Below are positions 1-6,855 of a stretch of DNA of 7,379 nt, piece after piece; the first letter of the stretch is position 1; each line of letters starts with the position of its first letter. Position numbers and translations under genes: made by a program. Under the pieces are notes generated by a model, which saw only the letters and a program-made list of their open reading frames with translations, was not told the DNA's origin and did no database searches. The stretch spans positions 1-7,379 of the forward strand of contig JAKAZJ010000084.1 of the NCBI GenBank assembly GCA_021826565.1, read 5' to 3'. The stretch is from Pseudomonadota bacterium. GTDB taxonomy: Bacteria; Pseudomonadota; Alphaproteobacteria; Acetobacterales; Acetobacteraceae.

Positions 1-264
1 CAGCGCGGCGGCGCTGACACCCACCTGGCGCAGCGCCGCCACCTGATCGTCCATCAGCGCGATCAGCGGCGAGACCACCACCGCCAGCCCGGGCAGACAC
101 AGCGCCGGCACCTGGTAGCAGAGGCTTTTGCCGCCGCCGGTCGGCATCAGGACCAGCGCGTCGCCGCCCGCCAGCACGTGGCGTATCGCCGGTTCCTGCA
201 AGCCACGGAAATCCGGGAAGCCGAAGACGCGGCGGAGGATCTCGCGCGGGTCGCCCGGATTCAT
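1..264 (-). CDS. recQ: ATP-dependent DNA helicase RecQ, N-terminal part (runs off left edge)
   Basis: RecQ is a superfamily 2, 3'-to-5' DNA helicase used in recombination and stalled-fork repair. Only the first 88 residues are in the window, and the C-terminal part (rest of the helicase core, RQC and HRDC domains) lies beyond base 1. The visible part is diagnostic. RecQ motif 0 is at residues 14-23 (FGFPDFRGLQ, with R20 and Q23 for adenine recognition). Walker A/motif I is MPTGGGKS at 40-47 (K46), followed by LCYQVPAL. Motif Ia is VVVSPLIALMDDQV at 62-75. The ATG at 264 is the first start after the in-frame coxM stop at 300-298 and gives a normal RecQ N-terminus, although no Shine-Dalgarno is visible. 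It sits 33 bases after coxM, so it may be read from the same transcript, but nothing links its function to the cox genes. Confidence 0.93.
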   Translation of the reverse strand, partial: MNPGDPREILRRVFGFPDFRGLQEPAIRHVLAGGDALVLMPTGGGKSLCYQVPALCLPGLAVVVSPLIALMDDQVAALRQVGVSAAAL

Positions 265-286
265 CGCGCGGGGGTCATCGCGCGGG
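261..286 (-). repeat. 12-bp tandem direct repeat over the recQ start, with a 5-codon leader frame
   Basis: On the minus strand the 12-mer CCCGCGCGATGA occurs twice, at 286-275 and 272-261, separated by two bases. The ATG in the second copy is the chosen recQ start. The ATG in the first copy (278) opens a five-codon frame, MTPAR. Its TGA stop overlaps the recQ ATG as ATGA. This could be a simple slippage duplication or a translational-coupling leader; the sequence alone cannot decide. Confidence 0.5.
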
Positions 287-297
287 CGGCGGCTCCG

Positions 298-1089
298 TTA
301 CGCTGCGGCTACGGCGCGGCGGGTCATCACCCCGATCAGATGCGCGCGGTACTCGGCGCTGGCGTGGATGTCGGCGTTCAGATCATTGGGCGCGGTGGCG
401 ATGCCCGTGATCGCGTCGGCGGAAAAACGGGCGCTGAGCGCCTTTTCCATCGCCGCATGACGGAACACGCCGCCCTGGCCGGCGCCGGTCACCGCGACGC
501 GCACCCCGGCGGGAAAGCGCGCCACGAACACGCCGACGATTGCGTAGCGCGAGGCCGGGTTGCGGAATTTCTGGTAGTTCGCCGCCGCCGGCGCGGGGAA
601 GGTCACGGAGATGATGATCTCGTCGGCGGCCAGCGCGGTGGTGAACATGCCCTGGAAGAAATCATCGGCCGCGATTTCACGCCGGTTGGTCTTGATGGTG
701 GCGCCCAGCGCCAGCGCCGCGGCCGGGTAATCGGCGGCCGGGTCGTTGTTCGCCAGGCTGCCGCCGATGGTGCCGCGATGGCGCACCTGCTCGTCACCGA
801 TGCCGCCGGCGAGTGCCGCCAGCGCCGGGATCACGCGCCGCACATCGGCGGAATGCGCCACCGCGGCATGGGTGGTCATCGCGCCGATGGTCACGGAACC
901 GGCGGTCACGGTGATGCCGGTCAGCCCCGCCTTGGCCAGATCGACCACCACCGATGGGTGATTGAGCCGCTGCTTCAGCACCGGGATCAGGGTCATGCCG
1001 CCGGCCAGCGCCTTCGCTTCCGGGTCGGCACCCAGCGCCTTCACCGCGTCGGCGACGGAACCGGGCTTCTGATAAGCGAAATCGTACAT
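298..1089 (-). CDS. coxM: Molybdenum hydroxylase FAD-binding medium subunit (CoxM/CutM family)
   Basis: This is the 263-residue flavoprotein subunit of a CO dehydrogenase/xanthine dehydrogenase-type complex. It takes electrons from the [2Fe-2S] small subunit onto FAD and passes them to an acceptor. The two FAD signatures of the family are present: AGGMTLIP at residues 29-36 (usual form AGGxSLxP) and [16 protein letters not shown] at 107-122 (usual form TIGGxxAxxDPxxDxP). The C-terminal CODH-type flavoprotein domain covers about 160-263 and ends in the typical EYRAHL...TRRAV helix, so the gene is complete at a normal family length. It is the last of three co-directional subunit genes, 18 bases after coxL. 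AAGGGA precedes its ATG by nine bases. Being third (order S-L-M) is typical of form II enzymes, whereas form I clusters run M-S-L. The subunit assignment is secure; the substrate depends on coxL. Confidence 0.93.
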   Translation of the reverse strand: MYDFAYQKPGSVADAVKALGADPEAKALAGGMTLIPVLKQRLNHPSVVVDLAKAGLTGITVTAGSVTIGAMTTHAAVAHSADVRRVIPALAALAGGIGDEQVRHRGTIGGSLANNDPAADYPAAALALGATIKTNRREIAADDFFQGMFTTALAADEIIISVTFPAPAAANYQKFRNPASRYAIVGVFVARFPAGVRVAVTGAGQGGVFRHAAMEKALSARFSADAITGIATAPNDLNADIHASAEYRAHLIGVMTRRAVAAA

Positions 1090-1107
1090 CGCGTGCTGTC
1101 CCTTATG

Positions 1108-3489
1108 CTATTCGGCGGCCATGCGGGGCCGGCCGGCCTGGATGATGGACCAGAGTTTGGGGGCGGTCGCCGGCATGTCGATATGCCGCACGTCGTAGTC
1201 GCGCAGCGCATCGACCACCGCGTTCATCACCGCCGGCGGGCTGCCGATCGCGCCGACCTCGCCGCAGCCCTTCACCCCCAGCGGGTTGTGGGTGCACAGC
1301 GTGGATTCGGTGCCGACCGTGATATTCGGCAGGTTGTCGGCGCGCGGCATGGTGTAATCCATCATGGACCCCGACAGCAGCTGGCCGGCGCTGTCATACA
1401 CCGCGTGTTCCAGCAGCGCCTGGCCGATGCCCTGCGCCACGCCGCCCTGCACCTGGCCCTCGACGATCATCGGGTTGATCACCCGGCCCACGTCATCGAC
1501 CGCGGTGAAATTGATCACCGTGGTCACGCCGGTCTCGGGATCGATCTCGATCTCGGCGATATGGCAGCCGCCGGGATAGGTGAAGTTCTTCGGGTCGTAG
1601 AAGGCGGTTTCTTCCAGACCCGGCTCCAGCTCCTCGATCGGGTAGTTGTGCGGCACATAAGCGGTCAGCGAAATATCTGTCAGCGTCTTCGACTTGTCGG
1701 TGCCGGCAACCGTGAAGGTACCGGACTTGAACTCCACGTCCTCGACCGCCGCTTCCATCAGATGGGCGGCGATCTTGCGGCCTTTCGCGATGATCTTGTC
1801 CATCGCCTTGACCATCGCCGAACCACCCACCGCCAGCGATCGCGAGCCGTAGGTGCCCATGCCGAACGGGATGCGGCTGGTATCGCCATGCACCACCTCG
1901 ATCTGGTCCATCGGCACGCCGAGCTGTTCATGCACCAGCTGGGCGAAGGTGGTTTCGTGGCCCTGGCCGTGGCTGTGCGAGCCGGTGAACACCGTCACGC
2001 TGCCGGTGGGGTGGACGCGGATATTGGCGCATTCGTACAACCCCGCGCGCGCGCCGAGCGAGCCCACCACCGCGGACGGCGCGATGCCGCAGGCTTCCAG
2101 ATAGGTGGACAGGCCGATGCCGCGCAGCTTGCCGCGCGCCTTGGCCGCCGCGCGCCGGGATTCGAAGCCGGCGAAATCGGCCGATTTCAGCGCCGCGTTC
2201 AGGGTCGCGGTGTAATCGCCGCTGTCATATTGCAGCGCCACCGGGGTCTGGTACGGGAAGGCATCGTTGGGGATGAAGTTGCGGCGGCGGATCTCGATCC
2301 GGTCGATCCCGGTTTCGCGCGCTGCCACATCCACCAGCCGTTCCAGCAGGAACGTCGCCTCCGGCCGCCCGGCGCCGCGATAGGCATCGACCGGGACCGA
2401 GTTGGTGAACACCGCCTTCACCTCGGCGTAGATCGCCGGGGTCTTGTACACGCCCGCCAGCAATGTGGCGTACAGGTAGGTCGGCACGCAGGGCGCGAAG
2501 GTGGACAGATACGCCCCCATATTGGCCAGGGTGGCCACGCGCAGGCCGAGGAAATGCCCGTCCTTGTCCAGCGCCAGTTCCGCGGTGCTGAGATGGTCGC
2601 GCCCATGCGCGTCCGACATGAAGCTTTCCGAACGCTCGGCGGTCCATTTCACCGGCCGCTTCAGCTTGCCCGCGGCCCAGGTGACGATCGCTTCTTCCGC
2701 GTAGTGGTAGATCTTGGAACCGAAGCCGCCGCCGACATCCGGCGCGATCACGCGCAGATGGTTTTCCGGGATGTGCAGCACGAACGCGCCCATCAGCAGG
2801 CGGATCACATGCGGGTTCTGGCTGGTGGTGATCAGCGTGTAGTCGCCCGACATGGAATCGAAATCGCCGACCGCGGCGCGCGGCTCCATCGCGTTCGGGA
2901 TCAGCCGGTTGTTCTCCAGCTCCAGCTTGACGACTTTGGCGGCACCGGCGAACGCCGCATCCACCATCGCCTTGTCGCCGATATGCCAGTCGTAGCAGAT
3001 GTTGCCGGCCACCTCGTCATGGACCCGCGTCGCGCCCGGGGCCAGCGCCTCGCGCAATCCGGCCGTACCGGGCAGGTCCTGGTAGTCGATCGCCAGTTTC
3101 TCGGCCGCGTCTTTCGCCTGCTGCCGGGTCGCCGCGATCACCACTGCGACCGGATCGCCGACATGGCGCACCTTGCCGATCGCCAGCACCGGATGCGCCG
3201 GCTCGGCCATCGGGCTGCCGTCCTTATTGTGGATCTGCCACCCGCACGGCACGCCGCCCACGCCATCGGCGGCCAGATCCGCGCCGGTATAGACCGCGAC
3301 CACGCCCGGGGACGCCTTCGCCGCCGCGCTGTCGATGCCCAGCAGCCGCGCGTGCGGGCGATCGGAGCGGCGGATATAGGCGTAGAGCTGCCCGGGCCGG
3401 TTCATGTCGTCGGTGTAATGGCCGCGGCCGCTCAGGAAGCGCAGGTCTTCCTTGCGGCGGACGGAAGCGCCGATGCCCTCGAAACCCAT
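1108..3489 (-). CDS. coxL: Form II CoxL-type molybdopterin-binding large subunit (aerobic CO dehydrogenase-like)
   Basis: This is the 793-residue catalytic subunit of a xanthine-oxidase-family Mo hydroxylase and binds the molybdopterin cytosine dinucleotide cofactor. The N-terminus ([20 protein letters not shown], from residue 6) is the usual start of the a/b-hammerhead domain, and the Mo-binding domains follow. Family motifs include GGGFGSK at 253-259, [11 protein letters not shown] at 508-518, GSRS at 548-551 and [10 protein letters not shown] at 740-749, where E744 is the expected catalytic base. The active-site loop reads AYRGAGR at 369-375, the form II signature. G372 stands where form I enzymes have the cysteine that binds copper in the Mo-S-Cu centre. 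CO oxidation therefore cannot be assumed; carbon-heterocycle or aldehyde hydroxylation are alternatives. Translation starts at an ATG seven bases after GGGAGGG, 25 bases downstream of coxS. The length is normal and I see no break. Confidence 0.93.
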   Translation of the reverse strand: MGFEGIGASVRRKEDLRFLSGRGHYTDDMNRPGQLYAYIRRSDRPHARLLGIDSAAAKASPGVVAVYTGADLAADGVGGVPCGWQIHNKDGSPMAEPAHPVLAIGKVRHVGDPVAVVIAATRQQAKDAAEKLAIDYQDLPGTAGLREALAPGATRVHDEVAGNICYDWHIGDKAMVDAAFAGAAKVVKLELENNRLIPNAMEPRAAVGDFDSMSGDYTLITTSQNPHVIRLLMGAFVLHIPENHLRVIAPDVGGGFGSKIYHYAEEAIVTWAAGKLKRPVKWTAERSESFMSDAHGRDHLSTAELALDKDGHFLGLRVATLANMGAYLSTFAPCVPTYLYATLLAGVYKTPAIYAEVKAVFTNSVPVDAYRGAGRPEATFLLERLVDVAARETGIDRIEIRRRNFIPNDAFPYQTPVALQYDSGDYTATLNAALKSADFAGFESRRAAAKARGKLRGIGLSTYLEACGIAPSAVVGSLGARAGLYECANIRVHPTGSVTVFTGSHSHGQGHETTFAQLVHEQLGVPMDQIEVVHGDTSRIPFGMGTYGSRSLAVGGSAMVKAMDKIIAKGRKIAAHLMEAAVEDVEFKSGTFTVAGTDKSKTLTDISLTAYVPHNYPIEELEPGLEETAFYDPKNFTYPGGCHIAEIEIDPETGVTTVINFTAVDDVGRVINPMIVEGQVQGGVAQGIGQALLEHAVYDSAGQLLSGSMMDYTMPRADNLPNITVGTESTLCTHNPLGVKGCGEVGAIGSPPAVMNAVVDALRDYDVRHIDMPATAPKLWSIIQAGRPRMAAE

Positions 3490-3514
3490 GTCTGGACCCT
3501 CCCGTTTATGATTG

Positions 3515-4012
3515 TCATTCGGCGGCGGCTGGGACCGCCTTGCCGTGCATCAGCGGCCATGCCGCGGCGATCGCCTTGACGATGTTATGATAGCCGGTGC
3601 AGCGGCAGAGATTGCCCTCCAGACCGTCGCGGATTTCGTGTTCGGTCAGGCCCTCGGGGTGGGACTGCACCAGGTCGATCGCGCTCATGACCATGCCCGG
3701 GGTGCAGAAGCCGCATTGCAGGGCGTGGTGCTCGCGAAACATCTCCTGCATCGGGTGCAACGTGCCGTCGGCGGCGGCCAGCCCCTCGATCGTGGTGACC
3801 TTGGCGCCGTCGGCCTGCACCGCCAGCATGGTGCAGGATTTCACCGACATTCCGTCCAGATGGACCACGCAGGCGCCGCATTGGCTGGTATCGCAGCCGA
3901 CATGGGTGCCGGTGAGGCCGATCTTCTCGCGCAACAGTTCCACCAGCAGGGTGCGATTCTCGACCTCCACCGTGTGCTGAGTGCCGTTCACCGTCAGGGA
4001 TACCTGAGGCAT
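3515..4012 (-). CDS. coxS: Molybdenum hydroxylase [2Fe-2S] small subunit (CoxS/CutS family)
   Basis: This 165-residue iron-sulfur subunit relays electrons from the Mo centre in CoxL to FAD in CoxM. The N-terminal plant-ferredoxin-like domain holds the proximal cluster ligands C40, C45, C48 ([10 protein letters not shown]) and C60. The C-terminal four-helix domain holds the second cluster with CGFC at 100-103 (C100, C103) and CRC at 136-138 (C136, C138). All eight ligands are present and the length is normal for the family. The ATG at 4012 gives the standard [10 protein letters not shown] start and is preceded by AAGGGGA. It is the first gene of the S-L-M set. The 123 bases upstream separate it from the copD-like gene and may hold its promoter, although read-through from the upstream genes is equally possible. 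Confidence 0.95.
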   Translation of the reverse strand: MPQVSLTVNGTQHTVEVENRTLLVELLREKIGLTGTHVGCDTSQCGACVVHLDGMSVKSCTMLAVQADGAKVTTIEGLAAADGTLHPMQEMFREHHALQCGFCTPGMVMSAIDLVQSHPEGLTEHEIRDGLEGNLCRCTGYHNIVKAIAAAWPLMHGKAVPAAAE

Positions 4013-4093
4013 CGTGTTCCCCTTATGTCCGCTTTGTTGCGCCGTGTTGGATGAAGCCCCCGCCCGGCTGCCCCCGGGTTCGGTTCGGGGCGG

Positions 4094-4122
4094 AGAATGG
4101 TCGGGCGGGGCGGACCGGTCAA
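4094..4122 (-). promoter_or_regulatory. Possible sigma-70-type promoter for coxSLM
   Basis: On the minus strand, TTGACC (4122-4117) and CATTCT (4099-4094) are separated by exactly 17 bases. The -35 matches the consensus at five of six positions, but the -10 matches at only three. It lies about 14 bases after the copD-like stop codon and would leave a leader of roughly 75 bases before coxS. The spacing and position make sense, but the weak -10 leaves this tentative. Confidence 0.3.
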
Positions 4123-4135
4123 GCGGTTCCGCGGG

Positions 4136-4588
4136 CTATAACGCTGCCAGCACGATGACGATCACGCCCAGGATCAGGTTCGCCGCGATCAGCCGGCGGA
4201 TGCGCTCGGCCGCTTCCAGCGCCCGCGCGGTGCCGACCGCGGCGCGAAACCGGCGATACGGGCCGAACACGATCGCGGCGAAGATGGCCGTCATCACCAG
4301 CCCCAGCCCCAGCATCGCGTTCACGTTCCAGGGCAGATGCGCGAACCCGCCATAGAAGCCGAAAATCATGGCGAAGCCCGACGCCAGGATCAGCGCCAGC
4401 GCGTGCCACACCACCAGGAAGAAGCGGCGGAAGATGCGGTGATGCAGGGCCACGCGGGCAGGCGGCTCCAGCACCGCAAGGCCCGGGCGCACGATCATCA
4501 CGGCGAAGAACATACCCCCCACCCAGATCACGGCGCAAAGAATATGCAAGGCCAGCACCCAGCCCCACGGATTGGTCACGGCGGTCAT
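4136..4588 (-). CDS. CopD-like four-helix integral membrane protein
   Basis: This is a 150-residue inner-membrane protein with four predicted hydrophobic helices at about residues 8-33, 53-81, 89-110 and 133-150. The first helix carries ALHILCAVIWVGGMFF, the H-x(6)-WVGG pattern seen in CopD-family and related HemJ-like proteins. H15, H49, H50 and H62 are candidate heme or metal ligands. CopD proteins are linked to copper handling, and related small proteins bind heme; which applies here is not visible. The start is set by context. The ATG at 4588 overlaps the TGA of the preceding parA-like gene (ATGA), implying translational coupling. A longer in-frame opening up to 4861 lies inside parA and would add a charged, non-membrane segment, so I rejected it. 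The family call is moderately secure and the function unknown. Confidence 0.75.
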   Translation of the reverse strand: MTAVTNPWGWVLALHILCAVIWVGGMFFAVMIVRPGLAVLEPPARVALHHRIFRRFFLVVWHALALILASGFAMIFGFYGGFAHLPWNVNAMLGLGLVMTAIFAAIVFGPYRRFRAAVGTARALEAAERIRRLIAANLILGVIVIVLAAL

Positions 4589-5214
4589 CGGATCAGATCC
4601 TCGATTTCGGCAAGCAGGGCACGCAGTTCGGCCGCGGCCGGGCCGCGCGGGGCAGCCTCGGTGATGCCGAGGCCGGTGGCAAAGGCGGTGGCGAAGCCGA
4701 CCCGGTTGCCCAGGGTGGCGGCAAGGCGCGGCAGCGCGCGGCGGGCGATCTCGGCCTCGATCGTCGCGCGCAGGCGCCCGGCCTTGGGGGCGCGGTTCAG
4801 CACCAGCCGGGTGGCGCGGCGTTCGGCGGCGGTCAGGGTCAGCGTGCCCTCGGCGGCCCATAAATCCAGCGGACTGGGTTGCACCGGGACCAGCACCAGG
4901 TCCGCGGCGCGGATCGCCAGCCGCGCCTCGGTTTCAATCTGCGGCGGGCTGTCGATCAGCACCAGGTCGCAGGACCGGCGCAGCCCGTCCAGCGTGGCCG
5001 CCAGCCGCCAGCCGGTGGTATCGGCGAACGCGATCGCGGCGGGGGCGGGCGCGCGCGCGGCGCGCAGTTCGTGCCAGTGGCGCAGGCTGCGCTGCGGGTC
5101 GATATCCAGCAACGCCACACGACGGGTGCCGGCGAAGGCCGCGGCCAGATGCGCGGCGAGCGTGGTCTTGCCCGTGCCGCCCTTCTGCTGCGCGATGGTC
5201 AGGACATGCGCCAT
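4585..5214 (-). CDS. Orphan ParA/MinD-type ATPase
   Basis: This is a 209-residue deviant-Walker ATPase of the ParA/MinD group, which form ATP-dependent dimers that position DNA or protein cargo on the nucleoid or membrane. The deviant Walker A is KGGTGKTT at 11-18, with signature lysine K11 and P-loop lysine K16. LLDIDPQRSLRHW (35-47) is the A' motif, LVLIDSPP (84-91) is Walker B with D88, and VPVQPSPLDLWAAEGTL (109-125) matches small type Ib-like ParA proteins. There is no N-terminal DNA-binding domain, which also fits type Ib. No parB or parS-like cluster is visible, so it is an orphan. The gene starts 64 bases after the DUF1641 stop, behind an inverted repeat and only a weak Shine-Dalgarno. 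Its stop overlaps the next start as ATGA. It might position a membrane or redox complex, but that is speculation. Confidence 0.88.
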   Translation of the reverse strand: MAHVLTIAQQKGGTGKTTLAAHLAAAFAGTRRVALLDIDPQRSLRHWHELRAARAPAPAAIAFADTTGWRLAATLDGLRRSCDLVLIDSPPQIETEARLAIRAADLVLVPVQPSPLDLWAAEGTLTLTAAERRATRLVLNRAPKAGRLRATIEAEIARRALPRLAATLGNRVGFATAFATGLGITEAAPRGPAAAELRALLAEIEDLIR

Positions 5215-5228
5215 CCGACTCGGGTCCC

Positions 5229-5256
5229 GTTCTGGTCGCGTCCGTCAAACCAGAAC
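5229..5256. repeat. Inverted repeat upstream of the parA-like gene
   Basis: GTTCTGGT at 5229-5236 and ACCAGAAC at 5249-5256 form perfect 8-bp arms around a 12-base centre. The repeat occupies much of the 64-base gap between the DUF1641 gene and parA, and its near arm ends 14 bases before the parA ATG. No T-run follows it in the direction of transcription, so it does not look like an intrinsic terminator. An operator, an mRNA hairpin that limits parA translation, or a processing site are the remaining options. Confidence 0.55.
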
Positions 5257-5278
5257 CGGCCCGCAAACACCAGCGGAT

Positions 5279-5677
5279 TCAGGCGCCGCCGCGCAGTTCC
5301 CCCAACACCCCCAGCGCGAAACGTAGCGCCGCCTGGCTGGCCGGATCGCGCAGGATCCGCCACAGCCCGCCCAGCCCGCCCGCCGGCGCCGACGCGGCTT
5401 GCTCGCGCAGCGCGGCGCGGTCCACGGCGTCGGCCAGGGTCACCAGGCGCTCGGCCAGCCCGCTGCGCGCCAGGCGATCGATCAGGACCAACGCCTCCCC
5501 CGCGATCTCGGCCAGACGGGCGATGATATCGTCGGACAGCATATCCGCCGCGCCGCCGGCAATGCGCGCCAGCGCCACCAGCCGATCGAGATCGCCCGCC
5601 TCCAGCAGCGCCGCCACGGTCCGCTCCACGCCGGCGCGTTGTTCCGCGGTCAGGCCGGCTCCGATGGCATCGGTCAT
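5279..5677 (-). CDS. DUF1641 family protein
   Basis: This is a 132-residue, alanine- and leucine-rich, largely helical protein. The C-terminal segment at 101-129 reads GLGGLWRILRDPASQ followed by AALRFALGVLGELRG. It matches the hallmark of DUF1641 (GLxGLLxLLxDPxxQxxLxFLLxLLK-like). I see no cysteine, signal peptide or clear membrane span; the C-terminal helices look amphipathic. From known family contexts, DUF1641 proteins are often encoded beside sulfide:quinone oxidoreductase-type flavoproteins or formate dehydrogenases (Bacillus YrhD is an example), but their role is not established. Here the gene follows the SQR-like gene by 12 bases. Its Shine-Dalgarno (AGGGGA) overlaps the TAG stop of that gene, so the two are tightly linked. 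A partner or membrane-attachment role for the flavoprotein is inference. Confidence 0.82.
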   Translation of the reverse strand: MTDAIGAGLTAEQRAGVERTVAALLEAGDLDRLVALARIAGGAADMLSDDIIARLAEIAGEALVLIDRLARSGLAERLVTLADAVDRAALREQAASAPAGGLGGLWRILRDPASQAALRFALGVLGELRGGA

Positions 5678-5689
5678 GACAAAAATCCC

Positions 5690-6829
5690 CTACAACAAGC
5701 CGCGGGCCGAGGCCCAGTAGAGCTTGTTATACGCCATCTTCATCGCATGCATGGCGGCACTCGGCGGCTGCGGGCGCGGCGGATGCAGGTAGTCGAACAT
5801 CGCGTAGGTGGCGCGGTCCTTGCCGGCCTCGATGAAGCAGAACACCTTGCCGTCATAGCGGCGCGTGGCGCAGCCGTTGCGCACCAGCGCGGCGACGTTC
5901 TCGGCTGCCACCTCGGCCTCGAAATGCGCGGTCGATCCGGCCTTGCTGATCGGCAGGTTGGTGGTATCGCCCAGCACGATCACGCTGTCGGCATGATCGC
6001 CGACCATGCGCAGCGAATGCCGGTCGGTCGGGATGAAGCCGGCGGGACCGAGCTTGTTGTCCTCGATCACCGCCTGTCCGCGATGCGGGGGCACGGTGAC
6101 CAGCAGGTCGAATTTCACTTCGGTTCCTTCCTCCGACCGGGCGACGCCCAGGGCCGGGTCCACCTCGCGCAGGTTGAAGAACATCTCCTGGCGTATGCCG
6201 CGTTCGGTGAATTCCGGGCCGGCCCAGTTGGCGACGGATTCGATGCCGTGCGGGCGGCCGATCGGGAACGTGTAGTAGAACTCGGTGCGGTCGGTCAGGC
6301 CCTTGTCGCGGATGTAGTCGTACATCGTAAGGGTAATCTCTAGCGGAATCATCGGGCATTTATGCGGCAGCCCGACGGTGATCAGGATGCGCCCGCCGGT
6401 GAACGCCTCCAGGCGCTGGTGGAAATGCTGCGCGTCGGCGGCGGTGTAGCAATGGATCGCGGTCTCCTTGAGCCCGGGAATCTCCTCGGGCACGGGGCGC
6501 GAGCCGGTGGCGATCACCAGCAGATCGTATTCATGGGTCCGCCCCGACTCGGTGACCACATGCTTGTCGGCCAGCGCGAAGCGCCGCACCGGATCGACAT
6601 GCAGCGCGATTTGCGGTTCCAGCAGGCTGGCCTGCTCGCGTTCCAGCTCCTCCGGCGTCATCCGCCCCAGCGCCACATATAGCCAGCCGGGCTGATACAC
6701 ATGCTTGTCCGAGGCGGTGAGCATGGTCAGCCGCGCCTTGCCCGCGCGCAGTTCGGGCGCCAGGCGCCGCGCCACGTTGTTGGCGAAGATCGTCCCCGCC
6801 ATCCCGCCGCCCACCACGACGATGCGCAT
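5690..6829 (-). CDS. Sulfide:quinone oxidoreductase-like FAD-dependent oxidoreductase
   Basis: This is a 379-residue flavoprotein of the two-dinucleotide-binding-domain family, most likely oxidising sulfide and reducing membrane quinone. The N-terminal FAD fold shows VVVGGGMAG (4-12), the second fold region ends in LLVIATGSRP (103-112), and the C-terminal FAD motif is VIVLGDTTNLPISKAG (283-298). Cysteines C127, C158 (in PHKCPMIPLE) and C331 (in KVFCFIEAG) are spaced much like the redox triad of SQRs; C320 is a fourth. The last 21 residues (HAMKMAYNKLYWASARGLL region) form a basic aromatic amphipathic helix, as used by SQRs to sit on the membrane. GGAGGA lies nine bases before the ATG. The TusA-like gene lies 26 bases upstream and DUF1641 follows. 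NDH-2 or a flavocytochrome c subunit are alternatives, but the cysteines and the absence of a signal peptide favour SQR. The SQR subtype is not assigned. Confidence 0.78.
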   Translation of the reverse strand: MRIVVVGGGMAGTIFANNVARRLAPELRAGKARLTMLTASDKHVYQPGWLYVALGRMTPEELEREQASLLEPQIALHVDPVRRFALADKHVVTESGRTHEYDLLVIATGSRPVPEEIPGLKETAIHCYTAADAQHFHQRLEAFTGGRILITVGLPHKCPMIPLEITLTMYDYIRDKGLTDRTEFYYTFPIGRPHGIESVANWAGPEFTERGIRQEMFFNLREVDPALGVARSEEGTEVKFDLLVTVPPHRGQAVIEDNKLGPAGFIPTDRHSLRMVGDHADSVIVLGDTTNLPISKAGSTAHFEAEVAAENVAALVRNGCATRRYDGKVFCFIEAGKDRATYAMFDYLHPPRPQPPSAAMHAMKMAYNKLYWASARGLL

Positions 6830-6855
6830 GACCGATGTTCCTCCGCTGCCAGAAG

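Noticed and set aside
178..3579. An open frame of 1133 codons on the plus strand opposite coxM, coxL and coxS
   Set aside because: It lies antisense to three genes with intact catalytic and cluster-binding motifs. Its translation is rich in R, H, G and D with no recognisable domain. Long antisense frames of this kind are expected from high-GC third-position bias.
1108..4012. Calling the complex a genuine (form I) aerobic CO dehydrogenase
   Set aside because: The active-site loop is AYRGAGR rather than AYxCSFR and the gene order is S-L-M, both of which mark form II.
4040..4092. GC-rich pairing segments (CCCGG/CCGGG and CCCCG/CGGGG) as a terminator after the copD-like gene
   Set aside because: The stems are short, several alternatives compete and no T-run follows, so they are not distinguishable from background in such GC-rich DNA.
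4589..4861. N-terminal extension of the CopD-like protein up to 4861
   Set aside because: It would overlap the conserved end of the parA-like gene by about 270 bases and add a charged R/P-rich segment. The ATGA overlap start at 4588 begins just before the first membrane helix.
4585..5214. A plasmid or chromosome partition locus (parABS)
   Set aside because: No ParB-like gene, parS-like repeats or replication gene accompany the ParA. Its neighbours are metabolic and membrane genes.
4337..6343. Overlapping plus-strand open frames of 200-330 codons (4337-5326, 4879-5526, 5399-6343)
   Set aside because: They are antisense shadows of the copD-like, parA-like, DUF1641 and SQR-like genes, with low-complexity R/A/P/G-rich translations and no family resemblance.
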